Positions 1-8,630 of a DNA stretch of 64,000 bases are shown one piece after another. Source of the DNA: Flavobacterium sediminis (GTDB taxonomy: Bacteria > Bacteroidota > Bacteroidia > Flavobacteriales > Flavobacteriaceae); assembly GCF_003148385.1 (NCBI RefSeq), contig NZ_CP029463.1, positions 434,001-498,000 on the forward strand. The letters run 5' to 3'. Under the pieces are notes generated by a model. That model ran no database searches and was not told the origin of the DNA. It saw only the letters and a program-made list of their open reading frames with translations. Made by a program: the position numbers and the translations under genes. Positions within the stretch are counted from its first letter, which is position 1, and the number at the start of each line of letters is the position of its first letter.

Positions 1-1071
1 GAAATCGGCGATGTTTTTTAGTTTTTCTTCGGCTTCTTTTTCGCTGCTGCAAATGGGCGAACCATGAACATTTCCACTGGTTGCCACCAACGGAATTTGC
101 GTTTCATGACACAACAAATGCAACAAACCCGAATAAGGCAATAGCGCTCCAATGGTTCTATTGATAGGTGAAACTTCGTTTATAGCCACATCACTTTTTG
201 CTTTTGAAGGCAAAATAACGATTGGTGAAACCGTAGATTGCAATTCGTTTAACGCAAAATCATCAACCGAAACGTTTTTATGCAAACTTTCTTCGCTAGG
301 AAACAAAACAGCTAAAGGTTTAACAGGTCTTTGTTTTCGAAGTCGCAATTTTTGAACAACCTCAGCTTTTGTTGCATCGCAAAGTAATAAATAACCCGAT
401 GTGTTTTTTAGCGCGATGATACTTCCGGATTTTAATTGGTTTGCCAAAAAAGGAAAAATCTCTGGATTGGTTTCGTATAATTTTTCTCCGTTGGCATTAG
501 TTACCCAAACTTGTATTCCGCAAACAGAACACGTATTGGTTTGCGAATAAAAACGTTTATCTTTTGGATTGTTATATTCTTTTTGACATTCCGGACACAT
601 GTTGAAGTGATGCAAACTTGTATTTTCTCTTTCGAAAGGAAAATTTTCAGTAATAGCATAACGCGGTCCGCAGGTAGTACAAGTAGTAAACGGATAATAA
701 AACCTTCTGTTGTTTTTGTCCAGAATTTCCGTTTTACAATCCGAACAAATGGCAAAATCAGGCGTCAAAGGAGCGTTTATTGGGTTTCCTGAATTTGTGG
801 CTACAATTTGAAAATCCTTAAAATGTATCTGTTCTGAAACTTCAGTAAACGTGATAGCTTCAATTTTAGAACTTGATGGCGCTTGAAGTGAAATGTTATC
901 ATAAAAATTTCTAAATACCTCAGCTGAAGTTTGCGCTGTTATTTCTACGCCGAAAGTAGTATTGGTCACAGTGCCTTTAATTTTATATTGGGTTGCCAAA
1001 TTGTAAATAAAGGGTCTGAAACCAACTCCCTGAACTCTTCCGGAAATCCTTATTTTGAATGTACTATTCAA
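1..1071 (-). CDS. hypF: HypF carbamoyltransferase, [NiFe]-hydrogenase maturation (N-terminal part, runs off the window)
   Basis: These are the first 357 residues of HypF, which uses carbamoyl phosphate to start making the cyanide ligands of the [NiFe] centre on HypE. Seen in order: an acylphosphatase domain with GRVQGVGFRPF at residues 11-21, a pair of zinc-finger motifs (CSDC/CTTC and CPEC/CSVC), then the start of a YrdC-like domain (GSIIALKNTSGYLLL, with the RKQRPVKP stretch). HypF is normally about 750 residues, so roughly half is visible. No ATG is in frame near the start; a TTG at 1071-1069 gives the expected N-terminus and overlaps the hyaD stop by 8 bp, which suggests translational coupling. 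It is the last visible gene of the hydrogenase operon. Confidence 0.93.
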   Translation of the reverse strand, partial: MNSTFKIRISGRVQGVGFRPFIYNLATQYKIKGTVTNTTFGVEITAQTSAEVFRNFYDNISLQAPSSSKIEAITFTEVSEQIHFKDFQIVATNSGNPINAPLTPDFAICSDCKTEILDKNNRRFYYPFTTCTTCGPRYAITENFPFERENTSLHHFNMCPECQKEYNNPKDKRFYSQTNTCSVCGIQVWVTNANGEKLYETNPEIFPFLANQLKSGSIIALKNTSGYLLLCDATKAEVVQKLRLRKQRPVKPLAVLFPSEESLHKNVSVDDFALNELQSTVSPIVILPSKAKSDVAINEVSPINRTIGALLPYSGLLHLLCHETQIPLVATSGNVHGSPICSSEKEAEEKLKNIADF

Positions 1072-1606
1072 CAGTGATTACTTTCTGTTCTCTGATGTTG
1101 TGAACCAAATTTAAGATTTCTTCGGTTACCTTTTCAATAGCTGCTTCTACTTTTGGCGAAAGCCCTACTACCATTGGATCCATTTTTGAAATAGTAATAG
1201 TGTAGAGATAAATCTGAGGCATTCTATCAAACATAGTCAAAATTTCGACCATGTCTTTTAATCCGAAATTATGTCCGCTTAAAGCTAATGGAAAATCATT
1301 GGAAAATTTTGGTTTCAGTAAGGAAATTGTTCCTTCTTCCTTACCATCCATAGTAGCGTCAACCAATATTGCAACGGGATGACTTTCCAGATAAGGAACC
1401 AAAAGAAAACCTCCGGTTCCTCCATCTATAAAAGTTATATTTTCGGGAAATTTTGATTGTTCCAAATTATTGATAAAATGCACACCAACTCCTTCATCTC
1501 CCATAAGGTAATTTCCTATTCCCAAAATAAGGATATCGTTTCCCTTAGAGTGAAAATCGTCTTTTTTATACGCTAAAACATCTTCTGTCATAATTGTTTC
1601 AATCAA
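1064..1606 (-). CDS. hyaD: Hydrogenase maturation protease (HyaD/HybD family)
   Basis: This endopeptidase removes the C-terminal extension of the large subunit once nickel is inserted. The family signature GIGNYLMGDEGVGVH is at residues 29-43, and the nickel-sensing residues expected from HybD match Glu38, Asp83 and His112 in this numbering. The family is usually 150-190 residues and this one is 180. An in-frame ATG 15 nt downstream (MTEDVL) is an equally good start. The gene follows the cytochrome b gene after 19 bp and overlaps hypF. Its substrate is the HyaB product of the same operon, which carries a removable tail. Confidence 0.93.
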   Translation of the reverse strand: MIETIMTEDVLAYKKDDFHSKGNDILILGIGNYLMGDEGVGVHFINNLEQSKFPENITFIDGGTGGFLLVPYLESHPVAILVDATMDGKEEGTISLLKPKFSNDFPLALSGHNFGLKDMVEILTMFDRMPQIYLYTITISKMDPMVVGLSPKVEAAIEKVTEEILNLVHNIREQKVITVE

Positions 1607-1625
1607 ACTATTCTATTACGTTTAA

Positions 1626-2333
1626 TTATTGTTTTGTCTCTTCCTGAACCCGCTCAGAAGACACAAATTTTTGTCCGCTAATCATTGCAGAAGTTTCTCC
1701 TCTGCCTTCTAACCAATCGTGGAATAACACTAAATAAATGTGAACTGCCATAAACAGGATAAACATCCACATGGTTATATGGTGTACTTTACGAATCAGA
1801 ATTTCATTATCATTAAACAATGGAGTCACCCAAGCAAACATTTTCGGAAAGAACCAAGAAGCTGTAGGTGCGTACATTGCAAAACCTGTTGCCATCATTA
1901 GTAACGCTAAAACGAACATTACAAGATAAGAAAAAGTGGCTACACTGTTATGCCCGATACTGAAACTTTCAATTTTGTGAGCTTGCTCATTTTGTAGAAA
2001 GATATCGTATTTTAAAACGTGCCATATATTCTTCATCCCTTTTTTATTAAAAGGGAAAAAAGTTCTCCAATTCGCAAATTTATTTCCTACAAAAGCCCAG
2101 TATATTCTTAAAATCATTACTGCAACCATAATGTAAGCTGCAATGAAATGTATTTTTCGAACATAGCCAAACCAAAATTGCTGCGAAGCTTCCAGTTTTG
2201 ACATAATTGCCGGCGGATTACTAATGATAAAACCAGTAACAATTAATACAGTTATGGCTAAGGCATTTAACCAGTGGAAAATCCGAACCGGTAATTCCCA
2301 AACGTATACGCGTTTAAAATTTTTTGTGGCCAT
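1626..2333 (-). CDS. hyaC: [NiFe]-hydrogenase b-type cytochrome subunit
   Basis: This 235-residue integral membrane protein is the dihaem cytochrome b that anchors the uptake hydrogenase and passes electrons to the quinone pool. The family opening VYVWELPVRIFHWLNALAI is at residues 9-28, with histidines in hydrophobic helices (for example FHWLNA, KIHFIAAY, HHITMWM and VHIYLV) as candidate haem ligands. I count four main membrane segments. It lies 18 bp after hyaB and 19 bp before hyaD. This placement is standard for membrane-bound group 1 hydrogenases and implies respiratory H2 oxidation. Confidence 0.94.
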   Translation of the reverse strand: MATKNFKRVYVWELPVRIFHWLNALAITVLIVTGFIISNPPAIMSKLEASQQFWFGYVRKIHFIAAYIMVAVMILRIYWAFVGNKFANWRTFFPFNKKGMKNIWHVLKYDIFLQNEQAHKIESFSIGHNSVATFSYLVMFVLALLMMATGFAMYAPTASWFFPKMFAWVTPLFNDNEILIRKVHHITMWMFILFMAVHIYLVLFHDWLEGRGETSAMISGQKFVSSERVQEETKQ

Positions 2334-2351
2334 AATTCATTCTTTTAAATT

Positions 2352-4088
2352 CTAAATTGTACACACCGAAATATCATTTACTTGCTTGATAATTTCTCCT
2401 TTTTCATCATATAAATGAACGGCACAAGCGATACACGGGTCAAATGAGTGAATGGTTCTGATTAATTCTAACGGCAATTCCGGATCTGCAACCGGAGTAT
2501 TAATCAACGTACTCTCATAAGGTGAACGTTGCCCTTTCGGGTCACGTGGCGAAGCATTCCAGGTGGATGGAACTACTTGTTGGTAATTTTCAACCTTTCC
2601 GTCTTTAATAACGATCCAGTGGCTTAAGCCTCCGCGCGGTGCTTCAACCAATCCGACACCTTTACATTCTTTCGGCCAGGCTTTGGTTTCCCAATTATCC
2701 ATATTTGCCATGCGAGTATCGCCATTTTTAATATTCTTGATTAGTTCATCATGGAATTCTAAGTTCCAATTCGCTACTAACTGTGATTCTAAAGCTCTGG
2801 CAGCCGTTCTTCCTAAAGTTGAATATAAAGCATCTAAAGGCAATTCTAATTTTGCTAAAGCTGAATCTACTAATTCTTTGTAATCTTCTCTTCCTTCTGC
2901 ATATCCTACTAAAACCCTTGCCAGCGGACCGACTTCCATAGCGTGTCCTTTCCAACGCGGTGTTTTAATAAAACTATATTTTTGAGAAACATCTAAGTGA
3001 GAATAAGGAGGTTGCGGACCTGTATAGTGAATATTAGTTTCTCCGCTCCACGGCTGTCTACCGGTATTACCATCACCTTCATAATCATACCAAGAGTTGT
3101 TTACATATTCTTCAACAGTCTTCAAGTCTCGGATATCCACTTCATGAATTTTAGACAAGTCTCTGTCCATGATTACTCCAGAAGGGAATTTAAAGGTTTT
3201 ATGATCTGTATTGTTGTACCCTTGCATTGGTAGATCTCCAAAAGCCATAAAATTATGGAATCCGCCTATTTTTCCCCAATCTTTATAGAAACTGGCTATT
3301 GCCAATACATCCGGAATATAGACCTGCTCTACAAATTCTTTTCCTTGTTCTAATAATTGGCGAACAAATGCTAAACGCTCTGCATTTAAGCCACTGGCAT
3401 CGTCTAAGTTGATAGCACAAGCCATTCCGCCAACTAAGAAATTCGGGTGCGGATTTTTACCTCCGAAGATTGCATGAACTTTTACGATCTCTTTTTGCCA
3501 TTCTAAAGCTTCTAAATAGTGCGCTGTAGCCATTAAGTTAACTTCCGGCGGTAGTTTCATAGCCGGATGTCCCCAATAACCATTCGCAAAAATTCCTAAT
3601 TGTCCACTGTTTACAAACTTTTTCAAACGCGTTTGCAGATCTGAGAAATATCCCGGTGAGCTCTTTGGCCAATTTGAAATAGATTGTGCCAATTGAGAGG
3701 TTTTAACCGGATCAGCGTTTAAACCGCTAACCACATCAACCCAGTCAAATGCGTGTAAATGATAAAAGTGTACTACGTGGTCGTGCAAATGCAAAGCACC
3801 TAACATCATGTTACGAACCATCTCTGCATTTGGCGGAACTACAATTCCCAGTGCATCTTCAACCGCTCTTACCGAAGTAATAGCATGCGATGCTGTGCAT
3901 ACCCCACAGGTACGTTGAACAAATGCCCAAACATCTTTAGGGTTTCTTCCTTTTACTATATTTTCTAATCCTCTCACCATTGTAGAAGATACGAATGCGT
4001 CTTTTATTGTTCCGTCGCTGATCTCAACCTCAGCACGTAAGTGGCCTTCAATTCTGGTAATAGGATCCACTACTATTCTTTCTGCCAT
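2352..4088 (-). CDS. hyaB: [NiFe]-hydrogenase large (catalytic) subunit
   Basis: The catalytic subunit carries the Ni-Fe(CN)2CO centre and splits H2. Both nickel-ligand motifs are intact: RTCGVCTASH at residues 59-68 (L1) and DPCIACAVH at 550-558 (L2). A 20-residue tail follows His558, so the product is a precursor that needs the HyaD protease. The early motif DPITRIEGHLRAE is at residues 8-20. The length of 578 is typical. hyaA lies 24 bp upstream. The product should travel with the Tat-targeted small subunit to the periplasmic side of the membrane. Confidence 0.97.
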   Translation of the reverse strand: MAERIVVDPITRIEGHLRAEVEISDGTIKDAFVSSTMVRGLENIVKGRNPKDVWAFVQRTCGVCTASHAITSVRAVEDALGIVVPPNAEMVRNMMLGALHLHDHVVHFYHLHAFDWVDVVSGLNADPVKTSQLAQSISNWPKSSPGYFSDLQTRLKKFVNSGQLGIFANGYWGHPAMKLPPEVNLMATAHYLEALEWQKEIVKVHAIFGGKNPHPNFLVGGMACAINLDDASGLNAERLAFVRQLLEQGKEFVEQVYIPDVLAIASFYKDWGKIGGFHNFMAFGDLPMQGYNNTDHKTFKFPSGVIMDRDLSKIHEVDIRDLKTVEEYVNNSWYDYEGDGNTGRQPWSGETNIHYTGPQPPYSHLDVSQKYSFIKTPRWKGHAMEVGPLARVLVGYAEGREDYKELVDSALAKLELPLDALYSTLGRTAARALESQLVANWNLEFHDELIKNIKNGDTRMANMDNWETKAWPKECKGVGLVEAPRGGLSHWIVIKDGKVENYQQVVPSTWNASPRDPKGQRSPYESTLINTPVADPELPLELIRTIHSFDPCIACAVHLYDEKGEIIKQVNDISVCTI

Positions 4089-4112
4089 ATTCTTAACTGT
4101 TTATGGTTATTT

Positions 4113-5234
4113 TTACTCTTCAACTCTCTTTTCGTTCTCGATTGCATTGTGAATACGTCTGTTCAGATCTTTTCTTTTCGAAATGTTAGACGCTACAGCA
4201 TGTACTGCTGCTCCTGCTGCAACTGCTCCGATCGCTACTTTACCGATAGTATCGGCATCCGCTTCAATTCCTCCGCCTATAGCAGCATCACGAGTATAAA
4301 AACTTCCGGCATCCCAGAAATTGTTTGAACTACAACCGATACATCCGTGACCGGATTGGATCGGATAACTTACCCCGCCATTCCATCTGATGTTACCACA
4401 GGCATTATAGGTACTAGGACCTTTACATCCCACTTTGTACAAACAATATCCTTTTTTAGCATTTTCATCGTCAAAAGTTTCGGCAAACAATCCGGCATCG
4501 AAATAAGGACGTCGGTAACAACTGTCATGAACGCGTTTAGAGTAAAAAGCTTTTGGTCTACCGGCACTGTCTAATTCCGGCAATCTGCCAAAAGTCACTA
4601 CATGAACAATGATCCCGGCCATAACTTCTCCGATCGGAGGACATCCCGGAACGTTTATAATAGGTTTATCTGTAATAATTTTTTCAATCGGAACAGCACC
4701 TGTCGGATTAGGCTTTGCTGCTTGTACACAACCTGTTGTTGCACAACTTCCCCAAGCAATGATTGCTTTAGCTCCTGCTGCTGATTCTTTTAGTGTTTCC
4801 AATGCACTTTTTCCGGCAATACAACAATAATTCCCGTCAGCACCTAAAGGAACAGAACCTTCTACACACAAAATATATTCGCCTTTATACTTATCCATTG
4901 TTGCTTTTTTAGCTGCTTCAGCTTGATGACCTGATGCCGCCATTAACGTCAATGTATAATCCAAAGAAATTTTATCTAAGATAATATCCGCAACAATAGG
5001 ATGGTCTGAACGGATAAAAGATTCACTACAACAGGTACACTCTTGAAAGTGTTCCCAAATTACCGGTAGTCTCGGTGTAGTTTCCAAAGCCTTGGCAATT
5101 TGCCCAATAGCCGTGTTTTCAACCCCCATATAGGCTCCTATAAAAGCCACAAACTTCATAAAATCCCTTCTGGTATACCCGTTTGCCTCAATACTTTGCA
5201 AATAGGTCTGGTTTTGATTACTTTCTTGTTTCAT
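4113..5234 (-). CDS. hyaA: [NiFe]-hydrogenase small subunit with six-cysteine proximal cluster (oxygen-tolerant type)
   Basis: The electron-transfer subunit has 373 residues with a Tat motif RRDFMK at 22-27 and a hydrophobic stretch after it. The proximal cluster has six cysteines: 66, 68 and 69 (ECTCCS), 164 and 169 (WGSCATTGC) and 198 (PGCPP). Cys68 and Cys169 match Cys19 and Cys120 of E. coli Hyd-1, which mark the [4Fe-3S] cluster of oxygen-tolerant group 1d enzymes. Distal ligands fit His236, Cys239, Cys264 and Cys270; medial ligands fit Cys279, Cys298 and Cys301. A hydrophobic segment near 332-350 is the likely membrane anchor. It is the first gene of the operon, with an FNR-like palindrome about 80 bp upstream. 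Confidence 0.97.
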   Translation of the reverse strand: MKQESNQNQTYLQSIEANGYTRRDFMKFVAFIGAYMGVENTAIGQIAKALETTPRLPVIWEHFQECTCCSESFIRSDHPIVADIILDKISLDYTLTLMAASGHQAEAAKKATMDKYKGEYILCVEGSVPLGADGNYCCIAGKSALETLKESAAGAKAIIAWGSCATTGCVQAAKPNPTGAVPIEKIITDKPIINVPGCPPIGEVMAGIIVHVVTFGRLPELDSAGRPKAFYSKRVHDSCYRRPYFDAGLFAETFDDENAKKGYCLYKVGCKGPSTYNACGNIRWNGGVSYPIQSGHGCIGCSSNNFWDAGSFYTRDAAIGGGIEADADTIGKVAIGAVAAGAAVHAVASNISKRKDLNRRIHNAIENEKRVEE

Positions 5235-5315
5235 ATGCTTTCAGATATTGGTTGGTGTATGGGTAATGCAATAACTTTATCACAAACTATACGAAAATAG
5301 CGTAATAGCATTTTT

Positions 5316-5341
5316 AAAAACATGATAAATATCATGTTTTT
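5316..5341 (-). promoter_or_regulatory. Palindromic FNR/CRP-like operator upstream of the hydrogenase operon
   Basis: A perfect inverted repeat with 11-bp arms (AAAAACATGAT / ATCATGTTTTT) surrounds AAAT. Its core TGAT-N4-ATCA is the core of the E. coli FNR site TTGAT-N4-ATCAA. It lies 82 bp before the hyaA ATG. A loose -7-like element, TATAGTTTG (one base short of TAnnTTTG spacing), lies between the site and the gene at 5283-5291. No good -33 TTG is visible, as expected for an activator-dependent promoter. A Crp/Fnr-family regulator is encoded about 1.2 kb away. Confidence 0.55.
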
Positions 5342-5382
5342 ACGTTTTTACATTATTTATAACTAGTCCAAACTACTAATTA

Positions 5383-6036
5383 TCAAATACTTTTAACCAA
5401 TATTGAATTCTGGATAACCATCTTCAGTTCGCTCATCATCATAGCCGTTGCTCCCCAAACAATATACTTATCGACTTTAAAAGCCGGCACCTGAATATCT
5501 TTAGCATAAGAAGTGGTCATCTGAACCTGAACGATGGATTTTTCATCTAAAAAGGAAGACAACGGAAACTCAAGGATTCGTTTTACTTCATCAGGATTAG
5601 CCGTAAATTGCACTTCTTCATCTGCTATCCCCATAAAAGGAGAAACTAAAAAATTACTGGGAGGAATATATACCTGACTGAAAGGTTTTATGATCTCAAC
5701 ACTTTTGGGGTTTACCCCGACTTCTTCATAAGCTTCGCGCAATGCCGTTTGTTCCAGATTGACATCTACCTCTTCTACCTTCCCTCCGGGAAAGGCTATT
5801 TGTGAAGAATGTACTCCGGGGTAAGAATTCCTGACAATTAAAACCAGATGGGTTTGGTTATTCTTTGGGTACAATAACATCAGAACTGCTGCTTCTCTGG
5901 GGGAATATTTTAAAAAATCATTATCCTTAAGAAAACTTATTCGCTCTAATGGTGCCATTTTTGTATGAGCATCAGAGGCTAACAATTTTTCTTTTTCTAT
6001 TTTTGGAACATATTTTTTAAAATCTTTAAACAGCAT
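5383..6036 (-). CDS. NUDIX hydrolase, CoA pyrophosphatase type
   Basis: This 217-residue protein fits the UPF0035/CoA pyrophosphatase branch of NUDIX enzymes, which cleave CoA and its derivatives. Just before the box is the family context VLIVRNSYPGVHSSQIAFPGG, and the NUDIX box itself is GKVEEVDVNLEQTALREAYEEVGV with the REAYEE metal-binding residues intact. The start is divergent from the DUF4268 gene across 75 bp. It lies upstream of hyaA on the same strand, but the 148-bp gap with an operator suggests a separate transcript. Confidence 0.85.
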   Translation of the reverse strand: MLFKDFKKYVPKIEKEKLLASDAHTKMAPLERISFLKDNDFLKYSPREAAVLMLLYPKNNQTHLVLIVRNSYPGVHSSQIAFPGGKVEEVDVNLEQTALREAYEEVGVNPKSVEIIKPFSQVYIPPSNFLVSPFMGIADEEVQFTANPDEVKRILEFPLSSFLDEKSIVQVQMTTSYAKDIQVPAFKVDKYIVWGATAMMMSELKMVIQNSILVKSI

Positions 6037-6111
6037 AACGTTAACTTTGCTTATTGTATCCTATAAAGTTAGCTTTATTTTTAACAAAAATCAATTTTTT
6101 TAGCCATAATT

Positions 6112-6555
6112 ATGTTTAGTAAAGAAGAAGCCCGTCAAATAAAAAAAGAATTTTGGACCCATTTTGCTGAAGAATATCCTCGTAAATGGTTACTCTATGA
6201 TACCAAGATCAAAGATGTTTCTTTTAAATTTTACATTGATAATAAAAAAGCTCAGGTTTCTCTTGATATTGAGCCGAAAGAAGACGAAAAACGTAAAATT
6301 TACTTTGAAAAAGTGGAATCTTTAAAAACTATTTTGCAAGAAGACTATTTACCGGATGCTATTTTTGAGCGGCATTACTTTTTAGAAAGCGGAAAAGAGA
6401 TCAGCCGAATTTGGGTAGAACTTCCCGGAATCAGCATCAACAATAAAAATACATGGTCGCAAGTTTTTGATTTCTTTTACGAAAAAATGACTGCTTTTGA
6501 AATGTTTTTTTATGAGCATGAAGAATACATCAAAGATCTGGAGATTAATACTTAA
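6112..6555 (+). CDS. DUF4268 domain protein
   Basis: A soluble 147-residue acidic protein that resembles the DUF4268 family common in flavobacteria; no function is established. Features are the N-terminal MFSKEEARQIKKEFWTHF, a run of predicted beta strands (VSFKFYIDNKKAQVSLDI) and aromatic-rich helices at the C-terminus. There is no signal peptide or membrane segment. It lies 9 bp before the Crp/Fnr regulator gene, so the two are probably co-transcribed. A TAACTTTG element at 6042-6049 could be its -7 promoter motif. Confidence 0.7.
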   Translation: MFSKEEARQIKKEFWTHFAEEYPRKWLLYDTKIKDVSFKFYIDNKKAQVSLDIEPKEDEKRKIYFEKVESLKTILQEDYLPDAIFERHYFLESGKEISRIWVELPGISINNKNTWSQVFDFFYEKMTAFEMFFYEHEEYIKDLEINT

Positions 6556-6564
6556 CTTTACTAT

Positions 6565-7263
6565 ATGTATGAAGAGTTAAAATACTGGTATCTGCGTGAC
6601 CACAAGCTTTTTAGAATTCTGAGCTATAACCAGATCAAACAATTATGTATTATCTCTAATTTTAAGAAAGCTAAAAAAGGAGATATTCTTTATTTTTCAG
6701 ATACAAAAGTTCCTCAGATCTTTTTATTGAAGAAAGGAAATATCAAAATTGTTGCAATGGATGATGATGGGAATGAGCAAATAAAAGAGATCATTCAGAA
6801 AGGTGACTTGTTCGGTGAACTTACTTTAGAACAAGGTGTTTCGAATGAGGTTGCCAAAGCACTTTCTGATGAAGTTATTATATGTAGTTTTCTATTATCA
6901 GATTTTGAGAACCTGATGCGAAAATACCCTGATTTAGCTTTATCTTACACCAAATTTATCGGGTTTAAAATCAAAAAATGGAAAAACAACTATAACAATC
7001 TTATTTTTTTAAATGCGGAAACGCGTCTTTTACTCTTTTTAACAGAGTGGGCTGAACGTGATGGCATAAAAGAAAACGGAGGCATTCGCATTGAAAATTA
7101 CCTCACGCAAAATGATATTGCCCAAATCATTTGTACTTCCCGACAAACCACTATTTCGCTACTCAATGAGTTAGAAAATGAGCATCAGATTTATTACTCC
7201 AGAAAAGAAATCATAATCCCGAATCTTACCCAACTCAAAAATTTGATCCGTAAAGTAAAGTAG
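6565..7263 (+). CDS. Crp/Fnr-family transcriptional regulator
   Basis: This 232-residue regulator has an N-terminal cyclic-nucleotide-binding beta-barrel (about 25-125, with GDLFGELTLEQG at the expected phosphate-binding turn) and a C-terminal winged helix (NYLTQNDIAQIICTSRQTTISLLNELEN). The recognition helix begins SRQTT, keeping the CRP-type Ser-Arg but with Gln where CRP and FNR have Glu. Only three cysteines are present and none form an N-terminal FNR iron-sulfur motif, so it is not an FNR-type oxygen sensor by itself. It follows the DUF4268 gene. Inference: it is the nearest candidate to bind the palindrome before hyaA. Confidence 0.85.
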   Translation: MYEELKYWYLRDHKLFRILSYNQIKQLCIISNFKKAKKGDILYFSDTKVPQIFLLKKGNIKIVAMDDDGNEQIKEIIQKGDLFGELTLEQGVSNEVAKALSDEVIICSFLLSDFENLMRKYPDLALSYTKFIGFKIKKWKNNYNNLIFLNAETRLLLFLTEWAERDGIKENGGIRIENYLTQNDIAQIICTSRQTTISLLNELENEHQIYYSRKEIIIPNLTQLKNLIRKVK

Positions 7264-7313
7264 TTTACATTTCTATTGTTGAAAGCGTCATAACTTTGTT
7301 AAAAATAATAGTT

Positions 7314-7766
7314 ATGAAAACGAAAATAGTTTTATTACTCATCCTTTCCTTTTTTCAGATTAGTTTGGGCCAAAATCCAAAAGAAAATCGAAATTTGGAA
7401 TCAGGTGTTGCTTTACAAGGCTACGATCCGGTCAGTTATTTCACCATTGGAAAAGCAGTAAAAGGGAAAAAGGAATTTGCTGTTTTTGTCCACAATGCCA
7501 TTTATTATTGTAGCTCTTTAAACCATAAAAAACTTGTAGAAGCCAATCCTGAGCGATACGAACCTCAATATGGCGGGTGGTGTGCTTATGCTATGGGAAA
7601 CAACGGTTCAAAAGTTGAGATTAATCCTCAGACTTTTAAAATTATAGATGGTAAACTCTATTTATTTTATAATGCGTATTTTAGTAACACACTAAAAAGT
7701 TGGAATAAAAATGAAACAGTGTTAAAAAAGAAAGCTGATACAAATTGGCTAAAAATAACAAAATAA
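7314..7766 (+). CDS. YHS domain protein, secreted
   Basis: About 150 residues with an N-terminal signal peptide (MKTKIVLLLILSFFQISLG). The body matches the YHS-domain pattern: ALQGYDPVSYF, then VFVHNAIYYCSS, and ERYEPQYGGWCAYAMG with conserved Tyr, His and Cys residues. YHS domains are thought to bind metal. The ATG at 7314 is preferred because the signal peptide starts there; an upstream ATG at 7296 is in frame. A TAACTTTG sequence at 7291-7298 fits the -7 element but leaves a very short leader. It precedes msrB by 9 bp, suggesting an envelope stress role. Confidence 0.8.
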   Translation: MKTKIVLLLILSFFQISLGQNPKENRNLESGVALQGYDPVSYFTIGKAVKGKKEFAVFVHNAIYYCSSLNHKKLVEANPERYEPQYGGWCAYAMGNNGSKVEINPQTFKIIDGKLYLFYNAYFSNTLKSWNKNETVLKKKADTNWLKITK

Positions 7767-7775
7767 AAATGTGCT

Positions 7776-8243
7776 ATGAAAAAGATATTATTTTTAATTT
7801 TAGTGATTCAATCTTGTCAATCACAAACTAAAAAAAGTGAGGATATGAACTTTGATATCAAAAAAACGGATGCTGAATGGAAAGCCGAACTTTCCGATGA
7901 AGAATACAGAGTATTACGCGAAAAAGGTACTGAACGGGCATTTACCGGAAAATATTGGGACTCTTTTGAAAAAGGAAAATATGTTTGCGCCGCTTGCGGT
8001 AATGAACTTTTTACTTCTGATACCAAATTTGATTCGCATTGTGGCTGGCCTTCTTTTGATCAGGCAATCAAAGGTTCGGTTATTTACAAAGAAGATCTGA
8101 GTTTCGGAATGGTCAGAACTGAAGTTATGTGTGCTAAATGCGGTAGCCACTTAGGACATGTTTTTGATGATGGTCCAAGAGAAACTACCGGAAAACGATT
8201 TTGCACCAATTCTGTTTCGATCAAGTTCATTCCGGAAAAATAA
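7776..8243 (+). CDS. msrB: Peptide-methionine (R)-S-oxide reductase MsrB, lipoprotein form
   Basis: MsrB reduces methionine-R-sulfoxide in proteins. This 155-residue version has an N-terminal lipoprotein signal ([14 protein letters not shown], lipid-modified Cys14 expected), so it should act in the periplasm. Zinc ligands are Cys71/Cys74 and Cys119/Cys122, the substrate loop HCGWPSF is at 88-94, and the catalytic motif is RFCTNS with Cys143. It follows the YHS gene and precedes a DoxX-like gene by 5 bp. Confidence 0.95.
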   Translation: MKKILFLILVIQSCQSQTKKSEDMNFDIKKTDAEWKAELSDEEYRVLREKGTERAFTGKYWDSFEKGKYVCAACGNELFTSDTKFDSHCGWPSFDQAIKGSVIYKEDLSFGMVRTEVMCAKCGSHLGHVFDDGPRETTGKRFCTNSVSIKFIPEK

Positions 8244-8248
8244 GACTC

Positions 8249-8617
8249 ATGAAACGATTGATTTATTGGTTATCCAGAATAATTCCGGCTGTTATAATGT
8301 TGCAAACTTTATTTTATAAATTTACAGCGGCACCGGAAAGTGTTGCTCTTTTCAGCAAACTGAATTTAGAGCCTTATGGAAGAATCGGAACCGGAATAAT
8401 AGAATTAATTGCTTCTATTTTACTCTTGATTCCTAAAAAATCATTCTATGGTGCTATTTTAGGAGTCGGGACAATGTTAGGTGCTATTCTATCACATATT
8501 TTTATTCTCAATATAGAAATAAATCAAGACCACGGAAGTTTATTTCTCATGGCTTGTGTTACATTTACTTGTTGCTGTTATGTTCTGATCACTGATGCTA
8601 AAAATTTTTTATTTTAA
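8249..8617 (+). CDS. DoxX-like small membrane protein
   Basis: About 122 residues with four hydrophobic helices and the DoxX/MauE-like pattern near the start (LSRIIPAVIMLQTLFYKFTAAPES and GRIGTGIIELIASILLLIP). The function of this branch is unknown; relatives often sit with redox genes. The ATG at 8249, just after the msrB stop, is chosen over an upstream in-frame ATG inside msrB. A run CCCY occurs in the last helix. It is probably co-transcribed with msrB and the next gene. Confidence 0.75.
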   Translation: MKRLIYWLSRIIPAVIMLQTLFYKFTAAPESVALFSKLNLEPYGRIGTGIIELIASILLLIPKKSFYGAILGVGTMLGAILSHIFILNIEINQDHGSLFLMACVTFTCCCYVLITDAKNFLF

Positions 8618-8630
8618 ACAAACTATAAAA

